Shown: positions 17,548 through 27,092 of the stretch, in pieces | Numbering within the stretch: position 1 is the first letter of the stretch | Layout: the number at the start of each line of letters is the position of its first letter | NCBI GenBank assembly: GCA_039978895.1 | Contig: JBDWAL010000055.1 | Location: 62,001-126,000 of the forward strand | Direction of reading: 5' to 3' | DNA from: Aliishimia sp039978895 | GTDB taxonomy: Bacteria; Pseudomonadota; Alphaproteobacteria; Rhodobacterales; Rhodobacteraceae | DNA length: 64,000 nt | The notes under the pieces: model-generated | The model's database searches: none | Seen by the model: the letters and a program-made list of their open reading frames with translations, nothing else | What the model was told of the DNA's origin: nothing | Made by a program: the position numbers and the translations under genes

Positions 17548-18669
17548 TTAACGTTTGAAATTTGCTGGTGTAAAGGGGAGTGGGGCAACCGTAAGAGGCA
17601 GTCGCTTCCCCCTAAGTTCGCCGTAAATCGTGGTGCCCTTGGTTGCAAGCTCGGCGCTCACGTATCCCATTGCGATAGGGCCGCCAACAGTTGGGCCAAA
17701 CCCGCCAGACGTGATCGCGCCAATGGATATGTCATCATCTTGTTGTGCGAACAATAGCACGCCTTCGCGCATCGGGGCGCGGCCTTCAGGGTGCAGGCCA
17801 ACGCGTTTGCGGGTACACCCATTTGCCATTTCGTTTGCGATGATGTCTGCGCCGGGGAAACCGCCCGCTCTGTCCCCCCCTAAACGGCGCACCTTCTGGA
17901 TGGCCCAATTCAGAGCCGCTTGGGTCGGCGTCGTATCGGTGTTGATATCGTGACCATAAAGGCAAAGCCCGCCTTCTAAGCGTAGGCTATCTCGGGCGCC
18001 AAGGCCGATCGGGGCCACGTCTGGCTGATCTAAAAGAAGCCGCGCTAATTCAGCGGCTTTTACCGCTGGTACAGAAATCTCATACCCATCTTCGCCAGTA
18101 TAACCTGAGCGTGACACCCAACATTCCGCCCCGGCCAATGACAAGGTTGCCACATCCATGAACCGCATGTCCGCAGCTTTTGGGTCAAGTGATGCCAAGA
18201 CGCTTTCGGCAGCCGGACCTTGCAGGGCAAGCAATGCGCGATCTGTGATTTCGGTAACTGAGACGCCTGACAATTTGTCTTGCATATGTGCGATATCCGC
18301 AGTTTTGCATGCGGCATTCACCACGACAAACACATGGTCGCCGCGGTTTGCAAACATCAGATCATCCATGATCCCGCCGGCTTCATTGGTGAAAAAACCG
18401 TAGCGCTGCCGATCTGGCCTCAAACCCAAGATATCAACCGGGATCAGCGTTTCAAGCGCGGTCGCGGCACTTGCGTAATCGCTGCCTTTGACGATGACTT
18501 GACCCATGTGGCTGACGTCGAACAGGCCTGCCTTTTCGCGGGTATGCGTATGTTCCTGCATCACACCCATCGGATATTGCACAGGCATGGCATAGCCAGC
18601 GAAGGGCACCATTTTGGCGCCGAGTTCAACATGCAAATCATGCAGTGCTGTTTGGAGTAGATCAGACAT
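17548..18669 (-). CDS. gcvT: Aminomethyltransferase, T protein of glycine cleavage
   Basis: 373 residues. The N-terminal block MVPFAGYAMPVQY and then AGLFDVSHMGQV, the conserved catalytic Asp region (ARDSLRLEGGLCLYGHD) and the C-terminal beta barrel are all present. It transfers the methylene group to tetrahydrofolate and releases ammonia. ATG 18669 is preceded by GAGGGGG; the TTG one codon upstream is less likely. First gene of the operon, about 90 bases downstream of a tandem glycine riboswitch. Confidence 0.96.
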   Translation of the reverse strand: MSDLLQTALHDLHVELGAKMVPFAGYAMPVQYPMGVMQEHTHTREKAGLFDVSHMGQVIVKGSDYASAATALETLIPVDILGLRPDRQRYGFFTNEAGGIMDDLMFANRGDHVFVVVNAACKTADIAHMQDKLSGVSVTEITDRALLALQGPAAESVLASLDPKAADMRFMDVATLSLAGAECWVSRSGYTGEDGYEISVPAVKAAELARLLLDQPDVAPIGLGARDSLRLEGGLCLYGHDINTDTTPTQAALNWAIQKVRRLGGDRAGGFPGADIIANEMANGCTRKRVGLHPEGRAPMREGVLLFAQQDDDISIGAITSGGFGPTVGGPIAMGYVSAELATKGTTIYGELRGKRLPLTVAPLPFTPANFKR

Positions 18670-18757
18670 CAAGGCCCCCTCGTTTAACGCGCCTAACAGA
18701 TATCATGATATCTTTCGGCACCACTTTTGCGCGAAAGCTATTGCTTTCCCACGTGAT

Positions 18758-18909
18758 GCCCCCTCTGTCCATGCGCCTGAGATTGCTATCCCTTCGGCGG
18801 GCACCAATTCGTGCCTCTCTCCAGAGTATCCGTGTCGGCGTCGGTCCGGTGGCCTGAGAGTTTCCGGGGCGGTTGCTCCTTCGGCACCAGCTAGGCTGGT
18901 TCTCCCGAC
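18758..18909 (-). promoter_or_regulatory. Tandem glycine riboswitch (two aptamers) controlling gcvTHP
   Basis: Read on the minus strand, aptamer 1 (about 18909-18832) runs GGGAGA, then GGTGCCGAAGGAGCAA, then CTCTCAGGCCACCGGACCG. Aptamer 2 (about 18830-18758) runs CTGGAGAGAGGCAC, then CCGCCGAAGGGATAGCAA, then CTCAGGCGCATGGACAG. GCCGAAGG followed by CTCAGG and GGAC is the known glycine-binding core, present twice in tandem with a short linker. It lies ahead of gcvT. High glycine would be expected to turn on cleavage, as in other gcv leaders. Confidence 0.92.
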
Positions 18910-19040
18910 GTCGATTCGAGCGTATTCCTGCCCGTTTGAGCGAAAGTAGGCAAGTGGTTTGTTGAGTTTTCTGTCATGCGTTGTGGCAGACATGGGAACG
19001 GGGCATGCCGTCAGCCTGCTCGCAAGCTATTGATTTAAAG

Positions 19041-20195
19041 TCAAAGTCCAACCCGAAGCCGTTGCACAAGTGCATCCAGCATAGCATCACACTTCACCAA
19101 TTGTTCAAGGCTGACGAATTCATCTGGTTTGTGTCCCTGCGCCATAGACCCGGGGCCGCAGACGACTGTGGGCAAACCAAGTTGTTGATCAAACAGTCCT
19201 CCTTCTGTGCCAAATGCAACTTTCAAAGTGCTATTGGCGCCCGTGAGGGATTGCACGAAATGAACAGCCTCAGCGTCCTTGGCGGTATCCAGCGGGGGAT
19301 AGCTATTCGTGACATCGATGTTGATTGCGGCATTTGGGAATTTGGATTTCAACGGGGTGATTAATTTGTCCGCACGGATGCGTAGCTGGGCCAAGATATC
19401 AGACGGATCATCCGCGATAAGGTTGCGGATTTCGGCGACGAATTGCGCTTGATTGGGTACAATATTGAGCGCCGTGCCACCCGAAATCTTGCCGACATGC
19501 AGTGTGGTGAAGGCGACGTCATATTCGCCATCTTGTGTACCGGTCTGAGTGATCTCATTTTGGATGTCTTGAATTGCGCAAATCATGTCTGAAGCCATGT
19601 AAATCGCGTTCAACCCTGTCGGGGCGAGGGCGGAATGGGCCTCCTGTCCAAAACAAGTGACCTGAAATGCAGTTTTACCTTTGTGCCCGGTTGCAACACC
19701 CATGGAAGTAGGCTCACCCACAATGCACAGTTTTGGTCGGAAGGGTGCTTGGGATAACATATCGATCATCGAACGCACACCGATACATCCGATTTCCTCG
19801 TCATATGAAAGCGCAATATGCAAGGGTGTTTGAAGTCCTAGGCGCGCCGCCTTGAGGGCCGCGCAGATCGCACTGGCGACAAACCCCTTCATGTCTGTAG
19901 TACCGCGACCAAAAACCTTGCCGTCGGATATGGTGGCTTCAAATGCGGGATGGTGCCAGTCTTGGCCTGCGATGGGCACAACATCCGTGTGGCCGGACAA
20001 CAAGACACCACCATTTTGTTCAGGACCGATAGTTGCGAACAGGTTGGCTTTCAATCCGGTCGGGTCCTCGATGATCTGAACCTTGGCACCCGCACCGTTC
20101 AAAAGGTCTGCGCAATAGTCGATCAACGCACGGTTCGAATCTGCGCTGACCGTTGGAAAAGCGATGAGGTCGCGCAGCAGATCAAGTGTTTGCAT
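19041..20195 (-). CDS. argE: Acetylornithine deacetylase (ArgE, M20 peptidase family)
   Basis: 384 residues. Metal-site motifs SGHTDVVP (His and Asp ligands), GRGTTDMKG, the catalytic Glu in SYDEEIGCIG, GEPTSM and the late histidine in AQGHKPDEF are all present with the dimerisation domain between them. It hydrolyses N-acetylornithine to ornithine in arginine synthesis. It stands alone, on the same strand as and upstream of the gcv operon. A related M20 hydrolase with another acyl-amino-acid substrate is the main alternative. Confidence 0.87.
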   Translation of the reverse strand: MQTLDLLRDLIAFPTVSADSNRALIDYCADLLNGAGAKVQIIEDPTGLKANLFATIGPEQNGGVLLSGHTDVVPIAGQDWHHPAFEATISDGKVFGRGTTDMKGFVASAICAALKAARLGLQTPLHIALSYDEEIGCIGVRSMIDMLSQAPFRPKLCIVGEPTSMGVATGHKGKTAFQVTCFGQEAHSALAPTGLNAIYMASDMICAIQDIQNEITQTGTQDGEYDVAFTTLHVGKISGGTALNIVPNQAQFVAEIRNLIADDPSDILAQLRIRADKLITPLKSKFPNAAINIDVTNSYPPLDTAKDAEAVHFVQSLTGANSTLKVAFGTEGGLFDQQLGLPTVVCGPGSMAQGHKPDEFVSLEQLVKCDAMLDALVQRLRVGL

Positions 20196-20267
20196 AAGGT
20201 GACTTTCTTCTTTGCTAGAGTTTTAGGCGCTTGGCTTGATCTATGCCACTCTGATCTCTCGAGAGGT

Positions 20268-20288
20268 TGCTTAGAATGAAGCTAAGCA
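20268..20288. promoter_or_regulatory. Short inverted repeat upstream of the decayed operon
   Basis: TGCTTAG at 20268-20274 and CTAAGCA at 20282-20288 with a 7-base spacer, about 95 bases before the first codon of the decayed operon. It could be a remnant operator. Short arms make chance occurrence possible. Confidence 0.25.
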
Positions 20289-20380
20289 GTTCTTTCGAAC
20301 TGGGTGCTCTTCTGTGGCCTTCAACGGTGTTGGACATTGCGGGTCCAGAATGAGGACGCCAAACGGGGTAGTGAACCAGA

Positions 20381-22445
20381 ATGAGCCGCGACGATCGTTA
20401 CGATATACTGTTCGAGCCGATGAGGACCGGCCCCGTCACGGCCAAGAATAGGTTCTACCAAGTGCCTCATTGCAACGGAGGTGGTTATCGCGATCCATCG
20501 GCGACCGCTGAGATGCGGGGGGCAAGTCGCAAGGCGGATGGGGTGTGATCTTCACCGAGCAATGCGAGATGCACCATGCCTCTGAAATTGCACCATTTAT
20601 CGAGTTGCGTCTGTGGGATGACGCAGATGTGCCTATGATCGCCAAAATGGCAGGCAAGATGAAAGAACACGGCGCATTGGCTGGTATTCAACTGGCATAT
20701 TCCGGGATCAACGGCCCGAATTTGTACATCAAAGAAGTGCCCTTAGCCCCCTCTGCAATGCCTATTCGGACATTTACAAACGACCCTGTGCAGGCGCGTG
20801 CTCTCGACAAGCAAGATATCAAAAACCTACGACGTTGGTTTGTGAACGCTGCCAAACGTTGCAAGACGGCGGGTTTTAATTTGTTTGTATGGTGCGCATG
20901 GCTTCGGGATTTTTCAGCACTTTTTGTCAAGCGCGACAAACCACCGATCTGATGAGTATGGCGGGAATCTGGAAAACCGCGCGCGATTTGTGCGTGAAGT
21001 GGTTGATGATGTCCGCGATGCGGTCGGAGAAACTATGGGGCTGACATTGCGGTTGTCTTTGGATGAGATGATCGGCGATCTTGGCTTTGCAAATTTCGAA
21101 GTGCGCGACTTTATCGAGATGCACAAAGATCTACCGGATTTATGGGATCTTGTGCATGGGGCGTGAGAGGACTGTTCTGGCCCATCACGTTTCAAAGAAG
21201 AAGCGGCACAGTTCGAACTCGTCGATGGCATCAAGGCCCTGACCTCCAAACCAGTTGTTGGTGTCGGGCGGTTCACATCGCCGGATATCATGGCCAAAAT
21301 GGTCAAATCCGGCACATTAGATTTCCTTGGTTGCGCACGTCCATCCATTGCGGACCCGTTCTTACCAAAGAAGATCGAAGAAGGCCGCGTTGAGGATATC
21401 CGCGAATGTATCGGATGCAATATTTGCATCACAGGTGACATGACAATGTCGATAAGCCGGTGCACCCAAAATCCAACCTTCATGGAGGAATGGCGCAAAG
21501 GGTGGCACCCGGAAATTATGAATGCGCAAGGTGCGTCGAGCAACGTGTTGGTGATTGGCGCTGGCCCTGCCGGGCTTGAAGCCGCGCGCTTGTGCCGAAC
21601 GCGGTTACGATGTGGCGTTAGCCGAGGCTGACAACATTCTGGGTGGCCGTGTTGCGAAGGAACGACTGTTGCCGGGTTTGGCCGCGTGGGGGCGTGTCGC
21701 GGATTACCGCGAATACCAATTGTCCCCAAAACCCAACGTGGGAACCTATTTTGAAAGCCGATTGGATGCTGCTAAAATCCTTGAATTCGGCTTCGAAAAT
21801 ATCTGTATCGCGACAGGGGCGCGTTGGCGTGCTGATGGCGTGTCGCGCCAACATGTCGTCCCTATGCCGATTGACCCGGCGATGGCGATATTCACACCAG
21901 ACGATCTAATGTCGGGTCATATGCCTTCGGGGCAAGTGACGGTTTATGACGATGATCACTACTACATGGGCGGTGTCTTGGCTGAATTATTGGTGCAAAA
22001 TGGATGCGCCGTAACGCTTGTCACTCCCTGTGCCTATGTGTCCGATTGGACGAATAACACCTTAGAACAGGCCACGATCCATAAGCGTCTTGTTGAGATG
22101 GGTGTAGATATTCAATTGAACACAGGGGTTGCAGCAATCGCTAAGGGGGCGATCACCACCAATTGTACCTATACAGATCGAACACGAGAACAGGTTGCTG
22201 ATGCCGTGATTAATGTCGGTTCACGCTTGCCCAATGATGGCGTCTTTCTGGATTTGAAAAAGCGGGAAATAGAATGGGCGGATGCTGGCTTGAAATCAGT
22301 TCGCTTGATCGGGGATGCAAACGCGCCGGGGCCTATAGCTTGGGCGACCTATGCGGGGCATGAATTTGCACGGTCATTGGATGGTGCAGACATTGGGGAC
22401 GCGCTGCCGTTCCGACGTGAAGTCGCAGAACTGGCGGTGGATTAA
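20381..22445 (+). pseudogene. Trimethylamine/dimethylamine dehydrogenase-like flavoprotein, broken
   Basis: Pieced together over frames, the product is about 685 residues with an old-yellow-enzyme FMN barrel, a 4Fe-4S motif (CIGCNIC, then CTQN) and a C-terminal NAD/FAD-type domain (GAGPAGLEAAR, LGGRV). This is the trimethylamine/dimethylamine dehydrogenase architecture. At least four lesions disable it: frameshifts near 20530, 20880 and 21595, and a TGA at 21164 in place of the tryptophan expected before EDCSGPSRF. The start ATG at 20381 and stop at 22443-22445 are intact, and the stop overlaps the next start (TAATG). Several related demethylating dehydrogenases share this fold, so the former substrate is uncertain. 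Confidence 0.88.
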
Positions 22446-23519
22446 TGGCGTCTGCGATTTCACTCAATCAGGTGCGCAAAGATTTCGGTGATTTCACGGC
22501 TCTACGCGAAGTTTCATTTGAAATCGCTGACAATAAATTTTTTACTCTATTGGGCCCTCAGGATGTGGGAAAACCACCCTCCTGCGTATGATAGCTGGGT
22601 TTGAAGATACCTCATCTGGGACGATTCTGCTTTATGGGGAAGAGATAGACGCTCTTCCTCCTGACAAACGTCCTGTGAACATGGTTTTTCAAAACTATGC
22701 GCTGTTTTCCCACATGACAGTTACGGAAAACATTGGATTTAACCTCAAAATGTTGGGGTGGAAGACTGCAGACATCAATGCGCGTGTCAAAGAGATGGTC
22801 ACGATGGTTCAACTGGAACCATTCGCGCATCGCAAACCAAGCCAGATGTCGGGGGGCAACAACAAAGGGTGGCTCTTGCTCGTGCTATGGCTCCGCGCCC
22901 CAAAGTGCTGTTGCTCGATGAACCCTTGTCTGCTCGTAATCTTAAACTGCGTCAAGAAATGCGGTCAGAATTGAAACGGTTGCAACGCGAGACAGGGATC
23001 ACCTTCATTTTTGGCACCCATGACCAAGAAGAAGCGTTGTCTACGTCTGACCGGGTTGCGGTTATGTCAACAGGGCAGGTGCAACAAATTGGAACGCCGT
23101 CCAAGATTTATGAACACCCTGCAAACCGTTTTGTTGCCGATTTTATTGATGAGACGAATTTATTGAGGACGACCGTGATCGCGACGCAGGACAGTCAAAT
23201 TACGTGCGAACTGCCTGATGGAGAAGTGTTGTACGCGCTATCCTCGCGTTCGGTCTCAATTGGGCAAAGTGGAACTGTGTCTTTGCGCCCTGAGCGATTG
23301 TCTTTGGCGACAAGCAGACCGGACGGGGACTGTCTTCAAGGTGTTTTGGTCGCAGCGACCTATCTTGGGACGGATACGCAATATGAGGTAAAGTTGAGCG
23401 ACAATCTGAAGCTATCAGTACGGCACCAAAATAGTCAAAGTACTCGAAAATTGCCTGAAAATGGCAGCCCGGTTTTTATCAGCGTCGCTGATGACGCAGC
23501 ACAGTTCTTGGTGGATTAG
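22445..23519 (+). pseudogene. Polyamine-type ABC transporter ATPase (PotA-like), broken
   Basis: A spermidine/putrescine-type ATPase of about 357 residues that needs three frames. A base is missing just before Walker A (near 22555: the downstream frame reads GCGKTTLLRMIAGFE in part), and an extra G near 22855 breaks the signature motif SGGQQQR. The C-terminal part from about 22860 is open and has Walker B LLLDEP, the switch histidine GTHDQEEAL and a TOBE region. The D-loop reads SARN instead of the usual SALD, which suggests further drift. The start overlaps the upstream stop and the stop abuts the next gene. Confidence 0.88.
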
Positions 23520-24456
23520 ATGGCAGCCGGAACAGGAAGCGGACGGACAGTTTCAGCGACCTTCGCACCAGTGCGCACGTGGTTGATGTTGCCAAGCTGG
23601 GTCATAATCGGCTTTTTCTGCTGCTACTTGTTCTGTTGATGCTGGTCTATTCCTTCTTGACCTAGGAGTTTCGCGGGGGTGTAATTTGGGCACCAACGTT
23701 GGCTGCCTATGATCAGTTTCTGTTCGACCGGGGGCTGTTTGGGGACGATCCTGCGCAGATTGAATGGAAGTATATCACGATATTCATGCGCTCTATCTTG
23801 CATGCTGTAGGCGCGACGGTCCTTTGTTTGAGTATTGGGTTTCCCACTGCGTTTTTTATCGCCACCCGACCTGAGAAAACCAAAGCGCTTTGGCTGTTCT
23901 TGGTCACTATCCCTTACTGGGTGAATCTTTTGATCCGCACAGTTTCGATGAAGTTCTTGATCGGTGACAACGGTCCGATGAACGAAGGAGTTTTGGCGCT
24001 GGGCTTGATCGATGATCCTCTTAAGTTGATCAACACGAATTTCGCAGTGCAACTTGGACTGTTTTATTCCTATTGGACTGTTTTATTCCTATTTACCGTT
24101 CATGGTTTTGCCGATCTATGCGGCCGTGGAACGATACAATTTCGCCTTATCGGAGGCCGCTTCAGACCTTTACGCGCCAAAATGGACGATCTTGCGAAAA
24201 ATTGTGATCCCTGTGGTGAAACCGGGCATAATTGCCGGTTGCATCTTGGTGTTTGTCCCGTCCTTGGGGGCGTTTCCTGCGCCAGTTCTACTGGGAGGGG
24301 CCAAGACGTTCATGATCGGCTCGCTGATAGAAGAACAGTTCAAAGGCAATGCTGGAAACTGGCCGTTTGGGGGCTGCCGCGTCGATGATTTTGTTGAGTA
24401 TGGTTTTGATAGTTCTGATTTTCTACGCGCGCGCAGCTTCTAGCGAACAAACTTGA
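23520..24456 (+). pseudogene. Polyamine-type ABC transporter permease (PotB-like), broken
   Basis: Membrane permease remnants across several frames. Lesions: a frameshift near 23612, a TAG at 23663-23665, a 19-bp tandem duplication at 24056-24093 that shifts the frame, and an extra G near 24366 before what should read AAASMILLSMVL. The EAA loop is still recognisable (EAASDLYAPKW, then VVKPGI). The final TGA (24454-24456) overlaps the ATG of the intact permease that follows. Confidence 0.87.
24056..24093 (+). repeat. 19-bp perfect tandem duplication inside the potB-like pseudogene
   Basis: The unit GGACTGTTTTATTCCTATT occurs at 24056-24074 and again at 24075-24093 without mismatch. The expected protein (GLFYSYLPF) needs only one copy; the second adds 19 bases and shifts the frame by one. 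The absence of differences suggests a recent event. Confidence 0.95.
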
Positions 24457-25274
24457 TGCGCCAGTTCTTCGATATTCGTCACTACTCCGGGTTCTTCCCG
24501 ATGACGGTGTTGTGCCTGTTTATTCCCTATGCACCTTTGCTGGTGGTAATGGTCTACAGCTTCAATGACAGCCCTTCGATTACGAATTGGGAAGGTCTTT
24601 CGTTACGCTGGTATGCGGATGTGTTTATTGAGCCGGAATCTAAAAAATTTAAGCTGGCCGCGTGGAATTCACTCTTCATAGCGGTCATGGCCGCAACGAG
24701 TGCGACAGCGATTGCGACTGCGGCCGCAATCGGGATGGTTCGAGGCGGAAACTTCTTTGGGAAGCCCGCGTCTTTTGCATTGATTTCGTTGCCTATAATG
24801 GTGCCGGAAATCGTCACGGCTGTTGCCACGTTGATTTTCTTTTCCGCGATTGGTTTCCAGTTGGGCACACTTTCCATCCTTGTCGCACACACGGTGTTCT
24901 GCATCCCGTTTGCGTACCTACCGAAATCTGCGCGTTTGCAAGGGATTGAGGCAAGTTATGAAGAGGCCGCCCAAGACTTATATGCGTCGCGTTGGGCCAC
25001 GTTTCGCTATGTACTGATGCCGATCATGGGACCGGGGATCGTGTCTGGCTTTCTGTTGGCTTTCATCATTTCGCTGGATGACTTCATCATCACAAACTTC
25101 GTGAAAGGGGCGGGTGTGGAAACGCTCCCCACAGCGATTTTTGGCTCTGTTAAGCAGGGAATCAAGCCCAACATTATGGCTCTTTCTACACTTCTTTTGC
25201 TGTTTTCCGTACTGCTTGTCACTTTGTCCTACGTTGTCGGCAAACGTGGCGAGCAAAAGACCAACACTGAATAA
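24456..25274 (+). CDS. Polyamine-type ABC transporter permease (PotC-like), intact frame
   Basis: 272 residues, full length for a PotC-type inner-membrane permease, with hydrophobic segments and an EAA loop (YEEAAQDLYASRW, then MGPGIVSG). ATG 24456 overlaps the upstream stop. It is the only member of the seven-gene operon with no visible stop or frameshift. All its partners (ATPase, other permease, binding protein) are broken, so as part of this transporter it cannot work unless other copies in the genome complement it. It may simply not have been hit yet. Confidence 0.85.
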   Translation: MRQFFDIRHYSGFFPMTVLCLFIPYAPLLVVMVYSFNDSPSITNWEGLSLRWYADVFIEPESKKFKLAAWNSLFIAVMAATSATAIATAAAIGMVRGGNFFGKPASFALISLPIMVPEIVTAVATLIFFSAIGFQLGTLSILVAHTVFCIPFAYLPKSARLQGIEASYEEAAQDLYASRWATFRYVLMPIMGPGIVSGFLLAFIISLDDFIITNFVKGAGVETLPTAIFGSVKQGIKPNIMALSTLLLLFSVLLVTLSYVVGKRGEQKTNTE

Positions 25275-25292
25275 TAAACTCGGAGTATTGCT

Positions 25293-26323
25293 ATGACGAT
25301 CTAGGCCTTACTGACGACCACTGCCTTTGCACTTATCGCAAACGCAGCTGCTGCCGACGGCAAATTGTCAATCTATCATTGGTTTTAATACATTCCCGCT
25401 GAGCTGCTAGAGAAGTTCGAGGCTGAAACCGGGATCGAAGTCACGATGGACACGTATGACAGCAACGAAGCGATGTTGGCTTTTTTGAAGGCGGGGGTAA
25501 GCTCGGGTCTTACGATGTGGCTGTTCCTGGGGATTACATGGTTCAGATTATGGCTGGCGAAGGTTTGCTGGACACTATCGCGGATGGCGAATTGGTCAAT
25601 TTTGGCAACATTGAAACCCAATGGATTGATGTTGCATTTGATACTGCTCGCAAGCACTCGATCCCGTATCAGTGGGGGTCTACTAGTTTTTCTGTGAACC
25701 GCGATGTCTATAGCGGCGACATCAACTTGACGGATATGCTGTTCAATCCGCCTGCGGAATTGGCGGGGAAAATCAATATGCTCGACAGCCAAGGCGAAGT
25801 GATGGCTTTGGCCTCTTTGCACTTAGGTATTCCGCAATGTTCAACCGACAGGAGCCAACTCAAAGCTCTGGATGAGATGTTGTAGGGGCCAAAGTGGGGT
25901 GGGCCTCGTTCGGGTCTTATGTCGCCAAAGACGTTCTGGTGTCTGGGGATGCCGCGGCAGGAATGATCTAAAACGGCGTTAGCGCTAAAGCACGTGAGGA
26001 AGGCGCGAAGATAGAATACGCTTATCCTGATCAAGGTTATGTCGTTTGGATGGATAATGTTGTTCTACTCAAAGATGCTCCAAACCGGGCCAACGCGCTC
26101 AAATTTATGGATTTTCTATTGGAGCCTGAGAATATAGCTGTGGTCACCAATTTTGGGCAATATGCAGCCGGGGTGAAGGTGGGGCGAATTTCTTGATCCC
26201 ACATTGGCGACAACACCAGAAAAAAATCCACGTGAGGGGGCAGGTGCCGGCGCATTTGTAGCGGTTTGTGATGAGGCAACCCAAGCTGTCTATGATCAAA
26301 TTTGGACGCAACTGCGCAGCTAA
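25293..26323 (+). pseudogene. Polyamine-type periplasmic binding protein (PotD-like), heavily broken
   Basis: A binding protein of about 340 residues with signal-peptide remnants and the family start KLSIYHWF, then YIPAELLEKFEAETGIEV. In-frame stops: TAG at codon 4 (25302), TAA at 25386 where glutamate is expected, TAG near 25883 and TAA at 25969. Frameshifts: near 25497, 25890 and 26183. The C-terminal section (AYPDQGYVVWMDN, then ANALKFMDFLLEP) is still readable. The most damaged gene in the operon. Its stop overlaps the next start (TAATG at 26321-26325). Confidence 0.9.
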
Positions 26324-27092
26324 TGCGTCTCGCGTTTTATCAAATTAAATCGCCTGCCGGAGATGTTCCGGCAGGTTTATCGCTTTTGAAAACTGCCTTG
26401 GCCGAGGCTGCCATCAAGCGCGTGGATATGCTCGTGTTGCCAGAACTTTTCTTGCTTGGATACAATGCGGTTCTCGGCACGCCGGATCAGGTCGCATCCG
26501 ACTTGCAAACGAGTGTTGCGTGGCTTTGCGCACAGCATGGTGTCGCTTTGACGCTCGGTCTGCCGGAACGGGCCAACGGAAAACTATTCAATAGTGCTTT
26601 TAGTTTTGGACCTGATGTCGAAACCCTTGCGAGTAGCGCAAAATCCAGCTGTTTGGCACTTCTGAAGCGGCTGTGTTTGTTCCCGACGACAGATATGTCA
26701 CCTTTGATTTTAAGGGTAAGACCTTCGGTGTGCTGATCTGCTCCGATATTGAATTTGCTCAACATGTACGGAACTTATCGCTGCTTGGGGGTGAGATCAT
26801 TCTAGCGCCAACTGCGAACATGTCGCCATTTACAAATGTCTCTGAATTGATACTTCCAGCAAGGGCCGCTGAAAACGGTATCACAATTGTTTAAGCTAAT
26901 TATTGTGGCGACGAAGGCGGTTTGTCTTATGTCGGATTAAGCGGAATTTTCGGCCCAGATGGGTACGCCTTGGCTAACGCGAAACAGGACGACGGGCTTT
27001 ATTTTGCGGATGTTCCAGAACCCAATAGTGCAGACCTTTTGCCGCTTTCGACGCAAAGTTCTGACTTTCGTGCCGTTGAGGATCAGACGTGA
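26323..27092 (+). pseudogene. Nitrilase-family carbon-nitrogen hydrolase 1, broken
   Basis: The reconstructed product of about 255 residues has the nitrilase-superfamily triad context: Glu in LVLPELFLLGY, Lys in RKIQLF and Cys in VLICSDIEF. A frameshift near 26633 removes the reading frame before the lysine, and TAA at 26892 replaces the tyrosine expected before ANYCGDEGG. The remaining 3' part is open to TGA 27090-27092, which overlaps the GTG start of the next hydrolase. It probably acted as an amidase on a product of polyamine or amine breakdown. Confidence 0.87.

Noticed and set aside
18703..18993. Minus-strand open frame of 96 codons upstream of gcvT
   Set aside because: It coincides with the two glycine-riboswitch aptamers, which explain its sequence; no protein motif.
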